This document shows positions 35,989 through 49,725 of a DNA stretch of 64,000 bases, in pieces. The DNA is from Amyelois transitella (lineage: Eukaryota > Arthropoda > Insecta > Lepidoptera > Pyralidae). The DNA lies in NCBI RefSeq assembly GCF_032362555.1, contig NC_083516.1:149001-213000 (forward strand), in the 5' to 3' direction. Each line of letters opens with the position of its first letter. The first letter of the stretch is position 1. The position numbers and the translations under genes are program-made. Under the pieces are notes generated by a model. The model saw nothing but the letters and a program-made list of their open reading frames with translations, was not told where the DNA came from and did no database searches.

Positions 35989-37664
35989 ACATACATTTTT
36001 GTATCTTTTTACAAATCTGCCTAATGTTTTACCATTCAACTGGCACTCCACACAGCACCTCCTGTACGATCCCAGGCACGAACTCGAGACATCCCATAAA
36101 ATATGTCGGGATTCTGAGGGTTGCAACGTGGCATCAAATATGCATAGACACGCGTGAGCTGCTGTTACCCAAATCGCACAATTTGTCCTCGTCCAAGTGA
36201 TTTAAGGCTGCCTTTCTATTAGGATGTATAAAGATGAATAAAAATAAGTCTGCCTTTTATACCTTCGTTTAAATCGAAAATAAAAATTCATTTGCGCCCA
36301 TTTTTCATTAGTGTTTTTTTTTCTTTTCTTGCTTGTAGCAAATCAAACTTCTTCACGGGCTTATTTTAGCCAATGTCGAGTTTGAGTCAGTTCTCGTTGT
36401 AGAATATTTATAATACTTACATGTACCTATAGTGCTCGAGTAATAGGTGTTCTTTAATTCGCCCTTTATCGGATTTTTTTGGGGCAACATCAAAAATCAC
36501 TAAATCAGTTATTTTAACACTCTCCAACACTCATGCTTGTACACGATAACTTTATAATTAATAATCCACACTTATAAATTAGAAAAAGTCGATAAAAAAT
36601 TATATACCTATTTACAACATGACGTTTAATTTCCCGCTAAAAAGTAGCAGTGGAAATTCTGAAATACATATAAAAAGCTACAAATAGGTAAGTTTTAACT
36701 TAAAAAATATTTTATTTTAGTTATCGGCTCTAAATCTCAAATTGGTTTCCTAGCAAAGACGAAATTGAAAAAATTTAATTAAAGTATTTTACAGGTGTTA
36801 CCTTCCAGTCAACCAAATCGAATCTTCACTATCACTTTGTCACCTCCGAATAAAAATGGCGGGCTAATTTATTGAATGCTAGAATAGTTTTGCAACACGA
36901 TGTTTCACATTCGCTAGTGTAGATTGATTAATTATGTATGACATTGGTAGATAGGCAACGATAGCTGCCTATTCATGATGGTGTTCATCTGTGTTTTACC
37001 GATCATTGCACGAGATCAAAGGATCACTAATCAGTTGGAAAACAACATTAGGTATACTTAGTTCCCACCTGTAATAAATATTTCGTACAGCTTTAGAATT
37101 TAAGAAGAGAATTAAAACTAATAAGATAATTTCCGATGAGCAAGCGATGAGCGAAAAAATATAATATCTCTTAAAATAAATACTTATTTTTAAAAGAAAG
37201 CAACTTTTCTTTACAAAAATATTGTTTACCAATGAGTTTGTAAATACGGAACACTTACTCAACGGGTTCAACCCACACATAACCATGTTTTTAAGCCTAA
37301 TTAAATAGACTTTTTGACCTACCTACTTCTTTAAAACTATTTCTAACTAGGCAGAATGTTTTTAAATTAGGACGTTTTACGCCTTCATTCTTAGAAATGA
37401 ACCTGTTCACTTAGTCTTTGGTAAATGGTATTATACGTGAAAGTGTATTAACAAAACAACTAAAACTTCACTTTTCCTGTACTTTTATCGAACTGTATTC
37501 AATTTCCACAAATAGGCATATATACACATAACATTTAAGTTGTACCTACATTTTTAAATATTAAAATATATACAACTAGCTGTGCCCGCGACTTCTTCCG
37601 CGTGGAATAGTTATTTTGGGCATCATATTTATTTTTGCAAACATCCTCCTCGGCTTTATCAATT

Positions 37665-37795
37665 ATAGCTGCTAATTGTTATGCGACTTGGCCCACATCA
37701 TTACCCGCGACGGAACGGAGACCGTATAGTGAGATGAGAGGCCTTTGCCCAGTAGTGGGATCTTACAGGCTGATACTTTACTTTACTTTAAAATA
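37665..37795 (+). repeat. 3' end fragment of a lepidopteran LINE
   Basis: Contains GAGAGGCCTTTGCCCAGTAG and GGGATCTTACAGGCTG followed by a TTTACTTTACTTT tail. This block is typical of the 3' end of lepidopteran RTE-type LINEs. The coding region is absent (5' truncation). Confidence 0.6.
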
Positions 37796-38399
37796 GTAAT
37801 ATCTTCTAAGATGTTCATTGAAATTAAGTGATATCAAAGACAGTTGTGTTTACAATTAAATACTCATAATCAACAACAATCTTAAAAGATAGACATAACC
37901 AGTTTAAAAGTAGGTAAGAGGTAAAAACAGACAAACATACAAAGGAAGTATTATAAGTAGAATGATACCTATCTATATGTAGGAAGTAGGATAGAGCAGG
38001 GCGATCGAAAGATGCGGGGTGAGGGGGAGTGGTCAGGCGGTCACGCGTATTAGAAAGAACGCTGGTTCGCCGTATTAAATGTTTCGCTGCAAATTGCTTA
38101 TAACGACTATATCTCAAAACCTATTCGTCTGATTTATATACTGCACCTAAATGACAATTTTAGTCTACATGAAAAGCCGAAAGTAATAAACATATTTATT
38201 TGGATAAGGATTAATATTGAATTAAAGAAAATTGGTTTCAAAATAACTTATGTTTATAGTGAAAAAATAATCTTATAAAATGAACATAAAAGTGGTTATT
38301 GTAAGTAAACCTTAAGAGATAGATATATGCTCTCGCGGACTTTTTTGTGGCAAAAAATGAGTACTTCACATCTTTAGTACATTGTTTTACTATATCTTT

Positions 38400-38642
38400 G
38401 TTGGTTTGCGCAGCGTTCGCGTGGAAAGCTCGCAGATGGCCGACTCATTCAACTTTCACCTGCATTGTTGACGTTTCCCGTAGGAAATCCGGGATAAAAT
38501 GTAGCCTTCTTCGATAAATAGACTATCTAACAGTGAAAGAATTATTCAAATCGGTTCAGTAGTTTCTGAGATTAGCGCGTTTAAACAAACAAACAAACAA
38601 ACAAACAAAACAAATTCTTCAGCTTTATAATATTAGTATAGA
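38400..38642 (+). repeat. Dispersed repeat with (AAAC)n microsatellite
   Basis: Shows GGGATAAAATGTAGCC and AATCGGTTCAGTAGTTTCTG, as in the repeat at 22845. It then has about six CAAA units (38585-38610) and the TTATAATATTAGTATAGAT end usual for these repeats. Confidence 0.65.
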
Positions 38643-41579
38643 TCACATGGTAAAATTTGCTATGAATTCGTCTGACGATCGTCACTTTTTTATTTTCATT
38701 CTTTTTTGTAATACCTTTTTTTTTGTGGCCTACAACAAAACCTCTGCATCATATGGCACTATTTATATAAATGACCAAAAACACACCTGTTCTGGTTAGG
38801 GCACAGTCATTATATTACATTAGCATTAATTTTCCTACTGGCCCTCCAGGTTCACTCCCCATCTGACCCATTTCGGCCCCCATTCAGCGCGGCGCAAAAC
38901 GGAACTATCGTTACATTAGTTTTTCTACTAACGCCATAATACTGGTGATCCACTAAATTATAGTCTCCACAAGTCTGACTGTCATAATGACAAATGAATT
39001 CTTGGTATTTGATTTTGTTACATGTGCCCGAGATCTGCAGTGAGCAAGATCAAAAAAGCGTGTAGGTCACGTCAATAAAAATGTTTGTACCTCAATTTAA
39101 TTTTGCACCTTGAATCTGATCAAGTTGAAAAGTGTGAATGAAGAGTTTCTGCTGGAAAGGAAAATTAATTTCGTCTATATACAAAGAATATGCCTTATGT
39201 GTGTAAACAAAATGTCTTCATCAAATAAAATTCCTTTATCTTATCGCTTAACTAGCTGTGTTACAGGGCTAATGTTCCGTGCACGGTACATCAAATTCAA
39301 AGCCTGCATTTTTGCGTGTCACGACCGTTTTAATACATTCATGCATTGTCCTAGTTTTGTGTCAACCCTTTGAGCTTTGCTTACAGCAAGAAATTAATAT
39401 GTGTACATTTACTGAAATTACTTATTTCTTTTTATCATAACTCTTACTCTGCTATGATAGCCTTACGACATCCACAGAAATCTAATCAGTAGCAACTCAA
39501 TTTATATCTAGTGGCACGGGGGTGTCCTCGCCAAGGCCAAAAGAAGCAAAAGGATGCTGCCTACCTTTTAATAAATAGAAGGTAGCTACTGCTGTGTATG
39601 TGTGTGTGTTCTTTTAACAATCTTGTCTGTAAGGCTGATTTCAGAACACGCGTTTAATAAATCTTAACCCTCTTTCATAATAACGCAGCTCAAACGCGCC
39701 GGTCGTGAAACACGCGCCGACGCTAACACTGCCGCGGTGCCTGATCTTTGCAAAGAAACGCTAACAGATTTGGAACGCGCTGTTTAACGGCGCGTCTTGC
39801 CCGAATCACTCTAAACGAGACTTTATTCTGTTCGTCTCAATTGATATGTACTAATTAGGTAAAATTAACATACCTACCTATCTCCTTGTGAAAATGTGTA
39901 CCTACACCGTGGTGTTACTTTCCGACACATTCCCTCACCAACCCCAACTACGTTTGAAACTGTCCCTAGAGTAATTAATTACCTAATGTGATATATCAGT
40001 GCCTCGACTACAGTAATGAGAGATCGTAAATCTTTTTAACAAGAGACAGGGGATCAGCCTCCTTGCTGGTCCCGGATCATGCGACCGACAACACGGATAA
40101 TGTTCAGTGGGGTTTTGAAAGACCCTTAGCCTGATAAACAAATGCCTCTTGAAAAAATTAAACTAACACATAAGTAATAATACTAAGTGCAACACAACAT
40201 CGTTATACGCAGACTCTCAACTCTATTACATCCATGTTTATCTGGATAACTCACATTGGAGTTGAGTGATGCTCTATGTGCTCTACGCCAATATAAGAAT
40301 TTGAACTATACAACAAATCGTAACACGTTTTAAGTACTATAAAATAAACTTCTTTCATAAAATCAAATTATTCCCATTGCCATTTGTGATTGGTCTTTGA
40401 TTTCTTGCTTCGATATAAATAGGAACAACGTACCTATTGGTGTGTACGAAAAATTATTATTTTCTGTTGTTACACTCTATCGACTGAATGTGTAGAAACA
40501 CAAAAAGAACATACACAGTCACGACTACATCCAAAAAGAACTGAAATGCCGAATTCAGCTGTACAACAAAAAGAATTACATCTTTCAGTTGACTACTCAA
40601 AGTTCTGAACTAATCCCCGGCCATGATGTACGCCCAGTACGCCATGATGTATGTGTATGTGTATGTGTTACGCCCAGGAACCGCAAGTGCTGGCGATAAA
40701 TCAGCTTCGTCTCCCCACGGCTTTACCAACATCGTAAATATATCGTAAGGAGTACACGTGTACACGTCACGAATTTCACACCTGGGTTTTTATGAGTACC
40801 TTGAAGGTAACTCTTAAAATTCTCGCCATGCCACGTCTACCTGTCTTTCCGTGCTTAGAATATCTGTATTTAATTGTTTTTGTGATGCAAACGCTTTAAT
40901 TGAACGAAGGAATTTTTATTACCGAAGGGCTATTTGTGTCTTTGAATAATAATTGCTCTCTAAGATTTTCAGCCTAACAATCGATTACGTAAATCGCATC
41001 GTGCTTTTCATAGTGAAAAATAGACAAAAGGTTTAAAAAATCACAATTCCGCTCGGTTGTCAAGGCGACGCGCCGCAAGATGGCGACTCGTCGGCTTCCC
41101 GCGCTTTCCTCGCTTTCCCGCCTATCGATCGGAAGTGCGTTCAGAAACGTCACTGGCCCACATATTTTTAATTAAGTTACACAATACAACTTTGTTTAAG
41201 TTCCTGTATAAATAACTTGAAAAATTGAAACTATGTCATTCCTTCGGGCTTCCTCGAAATTTAAAGAATAAATTATTAAATATGCAAATTAACCATCGAT
41301 GAATTTAAATATATTCGTTTTCTGATACAATGTCAAAAAGCTGTTAATATCAATAGAGCTTTCGCAAAATTAAATATGGTAGGAAAGAAGATAGATTAAT
41401 CTTAGTTAGGTTAGTGGTTTGGGATGTCAACTTGTGTTGAGATTACTAGTAATAAGTAACTTACTGTTACAGTGCCTAGTATCTCATACCGTCGATAGAA
41501 ACTTAGATTGGATGAAATGTTTTTGGAGAATAATCTTAGAAAATAATGTCACCAAATGGCGCGCCTTATTTTTGCCGAA

Positions 41580-42048
41580 TGAAAGGGGTTAAGAATAAAA
41601 GTAAATAAGTTAACTCTTGCTATCCCTTTTCACCGTACAGGTATTGCCTCCAATTCTTTCGCTGTTATGGCTGTCAGGCTCTGGAATTCACTTCCCGAGT
41701 CCATCAGGACATCCCCAAGTCGTTCTAGTTTCAAATCGCGGGTATACGGGTTTTTCTTGAGTCGCGAGGGAATTTAATATCGCCTTTTCACTCATTTTGG
41801 TAATCGCTGCACCTACTTATTTATGTATATTGCTTATCTATTGTAGTTTTTATGTATGTATATTATAATTATTTTATTTTATATTTTGTGTAGGTATAAA
41901 TATATTTATTTAGTTTAACCCCACATTAAGTTCTCTGTAAGACCCAATGGTTGACTGGTAGATAATGCTTCTAGCATTAAGTCCGCCAATTGTGCTATAC
42001 ATATGTATTTTGTGCAATGAAGTTTAAATAAATAAATAAAAAATAAAA
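41580..42048 (+). repeat. 5'-truncated non-LTR retrotransposon (CR1/Rex-like)
   Basis: 41634-41777 encodes 47 residues ending a reverse transcriptase ORF, including FAVMAVRLWNSLPESIR and SFKSRVYGFF, a motif order common at the C-terminus of CR1-type elements. An AT-rich 3' UTR and an (AAATA)n tail near 42025-42048 follow. The rest of the element is missing. Confidence 0.7.
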
Positions 42049-42599
42049 GTATGTTACCTAAAAGGGAACAGCTACTAACTTTATAAAAGAACCAAACTAT
42101 AAACCAACAAGGTGTGGCACCAGTTTCAGGGCCCGATAGCTGAATGAAACAGGTTCAGTGACCGGCCGCGCCACTGCCATTCGCACGTTGCGTTACACAA
42201 CTAGTTTTCAGGGTAAAAGTGCTGAAAAATGGGATCTCTGCAAACTTGTTATTCAAAAAGTTAGTTATTTTTGATAATCATATACTTTGCTTCTAAAGGT
42301 TCAATTGTAATGACCCAAAATCACTGCGATATTTGCAAGTATCGAAACTGAAATGTTTCAAAACAATCAATTAAAATTCGTGTGCACCCCAAGCTTCGCA
42401 CTTTTTTTACAAAGCTAACAAACTATTTTTAAACACTTTTCTTGTTTGCACTGCACTTTTGTTTAGCAAGTAACTGTATCTGCATTAGTTGTCAATTTAT
42501 GTTAAGTTTATTTATGTTAAGCGTTAGAAAATGTGGCACCTTTTCAATTTAAACTTAACCGACGTTTGTAGTAAATTCTATCTAAACAACAGCCTCACT

Positions 42600-42870
42600 C
42601 ATCTCCTGAAACTCAATCCTGCGCGTTACGGAAGGCTTGCGTTCAGAAACGCTCCTCTCCGCGGCGGCCCCTCAGTGCGTCGCCGGGTGGCCTCGGTTGC
42701 TGGCGCGTCGCCGCGAACCCCGACCTCAAGGTTCAACGCACTCGCGACAAAAACAAAGATTCTTTATTTGAACAGCGGACTCGTTCGAAAACGAATCAAT
42801 TTTAGTGAATGAACGTTGTGGTTTGTTGACAAATGAATGGGATGCTGAGCTGCTGAGGGCCTGGTGAGTT
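42600..42870 (+). promoter_or_regulatory. CpG-rich candidate promoter or first exon
   Basis: An isolated CpG-rich stretch in AT-rich surroundings, followed by GGGCCTG with a good donor GTGAGT at about 42863. It could be a non-coding first exon of the kelch gene 8 kb downstream on the same strand. There is no direct evidence for this link. Confidence 0.25.
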
Positions 42871-43514
42871 TGTTTGCCTGCGACCGGTGGCAGGGGAAGC
42901 GGCGCGTGCCGAGATTTACTTAGCTGGTTTAACTGTGGGAGATTCCGTTGTATCGTTGTGAACGAGGTATTTTATCAAAATTTCTTTATTTTTCTCTACA
43001 ATCACAAGGTGAATGACAATACCTAATTATTTGTTTTGTCTTAAACAGATAATCAAAAGTAAGTTTTAACAAAGAGAATGAGTGCTAGGTTAAAACATAA
43101 CTACATCAGTTTCTTATATCTAAATTTTATCCAAACTATACTATCCAAACTATATGACAATGAATAAATAACTGAGCAAAAAACTGATAGGCCCCGTTCA
43201 GCTATTTGGCTTTGAGATTTAATGTTAAAAAATATTTATGTTATCGTTTATTCTGTTTGTCAGCATTCTTCAAGTTGAGAATGCGATCTTCTCGTTTTGT
43301 AATTGATTTAGATGTCTGATCCTCATGATTGTTTGTATGATAGGAAAATCTTGCAACGCAAAAGAATGTATAAAAAATAAAAACAAAATCGTGTTTGCAT
43401 CTGTGGCGCCCAATATGAGGCGGAAATGGAGGCGTGGAGGATGAAAATAATTATATTCATAAGTGTTTCACCTACAATGTTTTGATAGATATGTAATTTA
43501 CTCCCAGAAACGTA

Positions 43515-43592
43515 GCCTTCCAGTCTTTTTGAGTTTGTAGGCTCTGTCTATCCCTATAAAACCCCTGCCCATATAAAAGACGTGATAATATA
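43515..43592 (+). repeat. Family A repeat, 3' fragment
   Basis: CAGTCTTTTTGAG, GGCTCTGTCTATCCC and GACGTGATAATATATG follow the 3' order of family A, with an insertion of about 20 bases in the middle. Confidence 0.5.
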
Positions 43593-43651
43593 TGTTCCAT
43601 TTAAAAAAAAATAACAATAACAAATGTTATATTATAGATACCGATAACAAT

Positions 43652-43680
43652 AATTTGGCGCCCAACGTGGAGCTGTGGTC
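43652..43680 (+). repeat. LTR-retroelement primer-binding-like remnant
   Basis: TTTGGCGCCCAACGTGGAGC resembles the sequence that follows a 5' LTR at the tRNA primer-binding site. A similar GGCGCCCAATATGAGG occurs at 43406. No LTR, gag or pol was found beside them, so at best these are relics. Confidence 0.3.
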
Positions 43681-45375
43681 TTGAGCGTGCAAAATGGTTA
43701 CTTAATACGAACCTAAACACAAAACATTATTACATGGTATCTTTTTGATTTTTATGCCCAATTGCACATTTCGACTTATAAAAAAGAATATATTTCCGTT
43801 TTAGGTACTAGGTATATTGTTTGTCAGGAAAATAGCGAATCAGTAATTTTTTTTTTAAATCTAAGTTTTTATGCTAAAACTGTTCACACAGATAATTCTA
43901 AAAATAGGTCCAACTGTCAGCCAGGATTTGGGTACAAAATGTTCAGGCGGTGTAGCCATTAGTTACACGGTCCCTACAGGACCCACACGTCAGCCCTCGC
44001 GTCACAGGGAGGGCGGCTGTTGCAAGGAATCATGGAAATATGAACAACATTTACTAGTCCTATCCTGGTTCAGAAATAACGACTTCTTTTAAATTTTCTT
44101 TATATTTGCTTTTAAATGACTAGTTATCAATTCAATCATTATGAAAGTAACGTTATATTAACATAATTCAATAAACGTCAAAATACAGTACTCCAATTTG
44201 TACTATACTATAATATTTATGAATAACGATACGTAAATGATGTTAGATACGAGATGTCAGATAAGAAAGTAAATGTAGACTTTTGATGAAACTTGCCAAA
44301 TTTCATTGAAACTGTGTACGAATTTGAAAATTGAAACGAAATTGCTTTTGTAGAACTTGGGGATTTAAAGTCTTTACTATGAGTTGAAAAAGCTGTGACA
44401 GATTTAATCTGATCTCGTAGCTATAAATCTCCAAGGCAGCCTTTGTTGGCGCCTGATTACGACCCGGCCGCGATGCACGGTCAAACATTTTTACCTACAT
44501 ACCAATCTTTCAGCTTCATTGTATCTGCCATTTTTCCGTCAGATTAAAATGTCCCATCTGAGTACAAACCGATCAAGCGCGAGTTGTCCTTGCGCAACGA
44601 GTTCCGTTAGTATTGTGGACTTCACTTGCTTCTTTGTCCACTTCGTATACAATAAAAAATATATTTCTGACAACGAAGTGATACTAGAAGATTTCCATTT
44701 TTTTTTAATTAGGTAAGGAACCCTTGACAATGCAAATCTCTGCTAATTGTAGGAGACGCAACGCCACGCGCCAGTAAACTACACGGCAACTAGGAAGTGC
44801 GGGGGCGATAGCTCCAATAAATAACGATCAGCAACATGTAGACCCGTTCCTGACTTGTGGACGGACAGACAGACAGACATTGCATAACAACGCCGGGGTC
44901 GTTCAACCCCCACAGGGCCGACGTCAGTGCGCAATAAACACCGTTTTAATAAAGAAATAATGCTCACTTTTGAATAACGCTGTCCAGTAAAAGCATTCCT
45001 GCCGTAGGGGTAACTATAAGCTAGATTTTTTAATGTCAATTCTATTTTAAAGGTTTTAAGGTAGGAACTGGTGTGAATGTGATATTCGCGTTGAAAGGGA
45101 AGTAATATCAAAATATTTGAAATACTGCGGTGGGGCAGGCCCTTCACAAAACAAATCAATAGTTTAATCTACAATCATGTTCTCAATGTACGAATAATTT
45201 ATTTCGTTTCTTGTAACTTGTAAGGTGGGGGCTGGCAGAGTACTGCCAAGATACCTTTGGTAAAATACATTTCTTATGTGAAGACCTATAATGACTATGA
45301 AAATTGTTTTTATAACATATTTTAGTTGCCGATCGTTCGCTTTTATTGAACTAAATACAAAAGTTTACCTATTAC

Positions 45376-45646
45376 CTACATACATAATATAATCACGTCT
45401 ATATCCCTTGCGGGGTATAGAGCCGATAGACTCTCCCGAATAGACTGAAAGGCCACGTTCAGCTGTTTAGCCGAGATTCAAACAGTGACAGGTTGCTAGC
45501 CCTTAGCCTACAAGAAGAATCCTAAGTTTACACCTATTTCGATTAATCAGTAGTTAGTCAGTAGTAGCCTAGTTCGCGTTAGTCGCCTTTTTCGATTGAA
45601 AGAGTGGTCCTATTCTTTTTTTATTAGTGCCGAGAACCACACGGCA
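45376..45646 (-). repeat. SINE-like repeat, family A copy
   Basis: Minus-strand copy with CTACATACATAATATAATCACG at the left and GAGAACCACACGGCA at the right. It contains a small duplication around 45540-45575. Confidence 0.82.
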
Positions 45647-47984
45647 CTTACCTCTAAAAATATTTATTTGAAACTTAAAAATGGTTTATGACTTTTGAAA
45701 TCGGAATAATATATGGGTTTATCAAATTTTATTTTGACACAAGTAATATTATCAAAAAATCGTTGGCCAATATAGAGAACAAACAAACAATAAAAGTAGT
45801 GACTTTAATATTATTAACTGGAAAAATATTGCAAGCATATATTTTTATATTTTTCTTTTATTATTAGAAGCTTTTCAACACAGCAAACAGTTTTTTTTTT
45901 TTAAAAAAAAGAGCAAGAAATACCCCGCTCCGCACGCGACGGGCGGGAAATCCGGTTGGCAGCCCTCCGCCCTCGCGACAAGCTGGGCTGGCTTCAAATA
46001 AGGTTTACCACTTTACATATAAAATACTAAGCCTCTACAACATACACTACCTTATGCTGTAGTTCGATGAATACATTGCCTTTTTCGTTTTTTAATATAT
46101 CGAATCAATTCGTGATAGTGTTTGAAACAATGTGGTAAGAAAATAAAGATTCTATTCTAAGAGAAAGCGCCACTTAAATGTTAGGGTTTTATAACTAGCT
46201 TTTGCCCGCAGCTTCGCCCGTGCGAATTTAGCACCATCTACAAAAGAATACTCGTTTTTCGGAAATCCCATACAATCCAACCTATAGTTTTTTGAAAAAT
46301 GAAATGTACCCTAAGTCCTTTTCCAGAATCCTTAACTAAGGAATGAACTTACAAAATTACCATCCTAAAAAATTATTTCCATTGCTTAAGAATATAATGA
46401 AGCACGTAACTAATTATATAAATTACTGTTTCAATCTTTTCAAAACGTAAATTTTCTCTGCTTTGCATAGTGATAAGCTTTGCAAGGAAGACTCGCCGCG
46501 ATAACGATAGATGGCGTTGTTATTGGTATGCACGGCGGTCGTAGAAGCGGAAAATGGTGCAATTTCGTTTCATTGCGGCCGTTTTAGCTGGAGGGGTACA
46601 TGTAAACAAGAGGCTGGTCTGAAGACGATAGCTAAGATTCAAAACATTTAATTTCTTGCTTTTGAATCCTTGTTTTAGCTAACATTAGGCACTCTTACCG
46701 TTTATGGCCATTTATTTCGGACAAAAGACCTTTTTTGTTTGTTTTATACGTATACAAAAATTAGATGCTGACTTTAAATTTTTCTATCTTTTATTTCTTC
46801 TTAAAAACATACATATCTACCTAGTCATCTCTTCTTCATTTAGGTAGGCGTTGCGTGTCTAAAGTAAGCTCTCCTTGGAGAGTACAGGTACCTACTAATA
46901 TTATTCAGATTTTTAAGTATGATAGCGTACTATGGTCGAATGTACATTTCTGCATAATCCGTGGTAAGTCTGTGACGTTCTTATTAACTTATTTAGTACC
47001 AACAAAAATATTTTTACTTCATCGTTCGTTTTTAGTATGGATTCGAACCTAGCTTTTAATCAAACCATATCCAATGCCCCTGCTCGTTAGCCGCAAAGCG
47101 GCGAGACGAGATAACAACCCGCACCCCGCACCCCAAACCCACACCCAGGGCTATCTGGGAGGCTCCCACCCCACCGTCCATTGACAAAAAGTTATGAGAA
47201 ACGACGTAAAAAATCGCATTAGTAAATTGCGGACGACGTAAGTGGAAGCATTAATCAATAGCGGAATCCTTTATAAGTATACTCTAGATATTTGAAAGAC
47301 TTATTAATATTCATTTAAATTTTATATAGGTAGGTAATTTGACTTCGTTTTAAATTCATTTTACCTACGCTGTTCACCTGTAGCTATCATCTGTATGTCT
47401 ACATCTATGGTTGCATTTATGTTTTGATCTCTGATCCGTCATACTCAAATAGGTATTTGATTAGATCTTAACGTTCGAATATTTCAGATTAAGTTTCGAA
47501 TTGAAGAACAACTGACGATTCCGTCGCCTAAATTAAAGCAATTCAAATTTTATAGGTACTTATTACCTGCTACAAAAGTTAAAAAAGGTGGGCGGAAAAA
47601 CATTCCTTTTCGCAATATTTGTTGTGGAGCATGAGCATCAAATGTTGTGGAGCCTTTGCTCAGCAGTTGAATACCAATATATAGATACTTAAAATATCAG
47701 TCGTGTTCTATGTTTTATTGCGCTACAAACATTAAACTAAGCAAAAAATTATCACCTCCCTCCCCCCAGCTGATCGTTCCGGGAGGCTGGTCTCTGCCAC
47801 TTCTCAATTTATAAAGGGACTCACATGAGCTGGCCCATTCATAGCATTGATTGGATACTCGCCACAACTAGATTGCCTATCAATGCAATGAAACCTAGGG
47901 AAGAAATGAATTAAATTTTAGGGTACCGCCTTCGAAAATAAGGAAGAACCTTGAGTTGAAGCAATATCGTTGCCGTGTTGTTGT

Positions 47985-48119
47985 TGACTTGATCATTTTC
48001 TTTCTATAAAATGTTGTTTATATTCTGAAGTATTACTAGTAATACATTTGTTGTAAGTCTACTTGATCATTTTCTTTCTATAAAATGTTGTTAATATTCT
48101 TAAGTATTAATAGTAATAC
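47985..48119. repeat. Tandem duplication of a ~61-bp segment
   Basis: CTTGATCATTTTCTTTCTAT at 47990 recurs at 48062. Both copies continue with AAAATGTTGTT.ATATTCT and end in a TAGTAATAC block, with a few substitutions. The unit spacing is about 72 bp. Non-coding. Confidence 0.8.
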
Positions 48120-49279
48120 CTATCTCCGTACTTAAAGGGCTTTTTGGTGGTATGTACAGACAGTCAAATAAATTTCATACGGATACTAAGAAATACTACT
48201 GTTTTAAATAGAGATTTCCTAGAAAACAAAAGACAAAAAAAAGACATTGTATTTGTAAATATACTATTCGCTGCAAATGACTCAATTCGCGACGATGCCG
48301 CATTAACCCTTTTTATCTAACGCGACCACAAAAGACCAGCCCCGCGTTTTGGTGACATTGTTTCAACAGAGGGTGCGAGGACAGGTGACAGGGCAAACGA
48401 AGGGTGCAACGAGGGTCGAGCTCCATCAGATGACCTCTTGCACCTGCGTTGTTTATTTTAATGCTTACGCATTTTATCTCTAAATACTACTGAAATTAGG
48501 TGACCCAAGTCCATAACTAAGTATACATATATATATTTCTCTTTCTTTGCAGGAATTATTCACTTAACAATAATCGTGAACCCGCCGGTAATACGAGCCG
48601 AGTCATGGGAGGAGTTTACTCCCTACTCACCCCTATTAGTTATGCAATCAGCGAATGGTCGCACTGTGGTCAAAGAAATTATATATATATATATATCTTT
48701 CAGGCAGGCTCTGTTTAGTCTAAATATCACAATATAAACGCTGACCACAAATAACACATAATAAATAAAATAGTAATTATAAATGTAGGACGTAGGTACA
48801 TCTTTATTATGTAGCTTGTGAAGAAAAATAAATAAATTTAGAATTTTAAGTCTACTTACACATAATGGATATCTGTGATTAGCAGATTGTTTGGCTTCCA
48901 ACGCGTATAAGACAGCATGTCTCACCCCAAGTCTCGACGGATATCCTTGTGAGTTACTTGCTGCTGGAAAAACCTATTAATATAAATTATCGCTGCCTCG
49001 ATAAGCCCCCAGTGATGCTTTTATTGGACTTGAGATTGGAGCAGCGACCGGAGGGTCACGGCGCGGAGTCGATCTTAGGAATCATATTTTATCAAACTAC
49101 GAACATAACCACAAAACTACAAACTTTTTAAGGCAATACTTATTTATAGGGTAACCTAAATGGAAATGGAATTTTGATATTAATATCTACATCCAGATAC
49201 CGTTAATTTCATTGAGATCACGAGCAAGGTGAAACTAGTGTTTGATTCTGATTCATGATAAATCAGAACTAGATTAATC

Positions 49280-49510
49280 TTATATATAAAATTCTCGTGT
49301 CACAATATTCGTTCCCGTACTCCTCCGAAAGGGCTAGACCGATTCTCATGAAATTTAGTGAGCATAATGAGTAGGGCTGAGAATCGACCAACATTTATTT
49401 TTCATACCCATTAGTGAAAAGGATTGTCCACTCTTAAAATTTTTTTTTAACTAGAAATTACTTCAAAGTTATTTATATGGCAAATCAACGTTTGCCGGGA
49501 CAGCTAGTGA
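49280..49510 (+). repeat. Dispersed lepidopteran repeat
   Basis: TATATAAAATTCTCGTGTCA, CTAGACCGATTCTCATGAAA and AACGTTTGCCGGGACAGCTA are in the order seen in a common insect interspersed repeat. No coding part. Confidence 0.6.
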
Positions 49511-49660
49511 CCTGTAAAATAAATCATCATGAATGAATGCTTAAGATAGAATGATAATTCTTAAATAAACATATATGTCACCGAAAAATAACAGAAACCG
49601 CAAATTTATAAACTTAACAGGAAATTTTAAACTTCCATAGGATTATTCTAAATTAGTCTG

Positions 49661-49725
49661 TATTCGAACCCGGCACCTCCGATATCACAGACAAGCGCAC
49701 TACCGTTGCACCACAGAGGCCGACA
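49661..49725 (-). repeat. tRNA-derived SINE head
   Basis: On the minus strand GGCCTCTGTGGTGCAACGGT (A-box region) and GGTGCCGGGTTCGAATAC (B-box region) are about 30 nt apart, as in tRNA-derived SINE promoters of Lepidoptera. The spacing and lack of a full cloverleaf argue against a functional tRNA gene. Confidence 0.7.

Noticed and set aside
41080-41175. Short ORF starting in AAGATGGCGACTCG as a first coding exon
   Set aside because: Only about 30 codons before a stop, no good donor tied to another exon, and no recognisable peptide.
43400-43700. Full LTR retrotransposon
   Set aside because: Only primer-binding-like motifs were seen. No LTR pair, gag or pol sequence was found nearby.
44779-45159. 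126-codon minus-strand ORF
   Set aside because: Composition looks like repeat or intergenic DNA, includes a GACAGACA microsatellite, and shows no recognisable domain.
49661-49725. Functional tRNA gene
   Set aside because: A- and B-box-like segments are present but no full cloverleaf or anticodon arm is seen. The sequence fits a SINE head.
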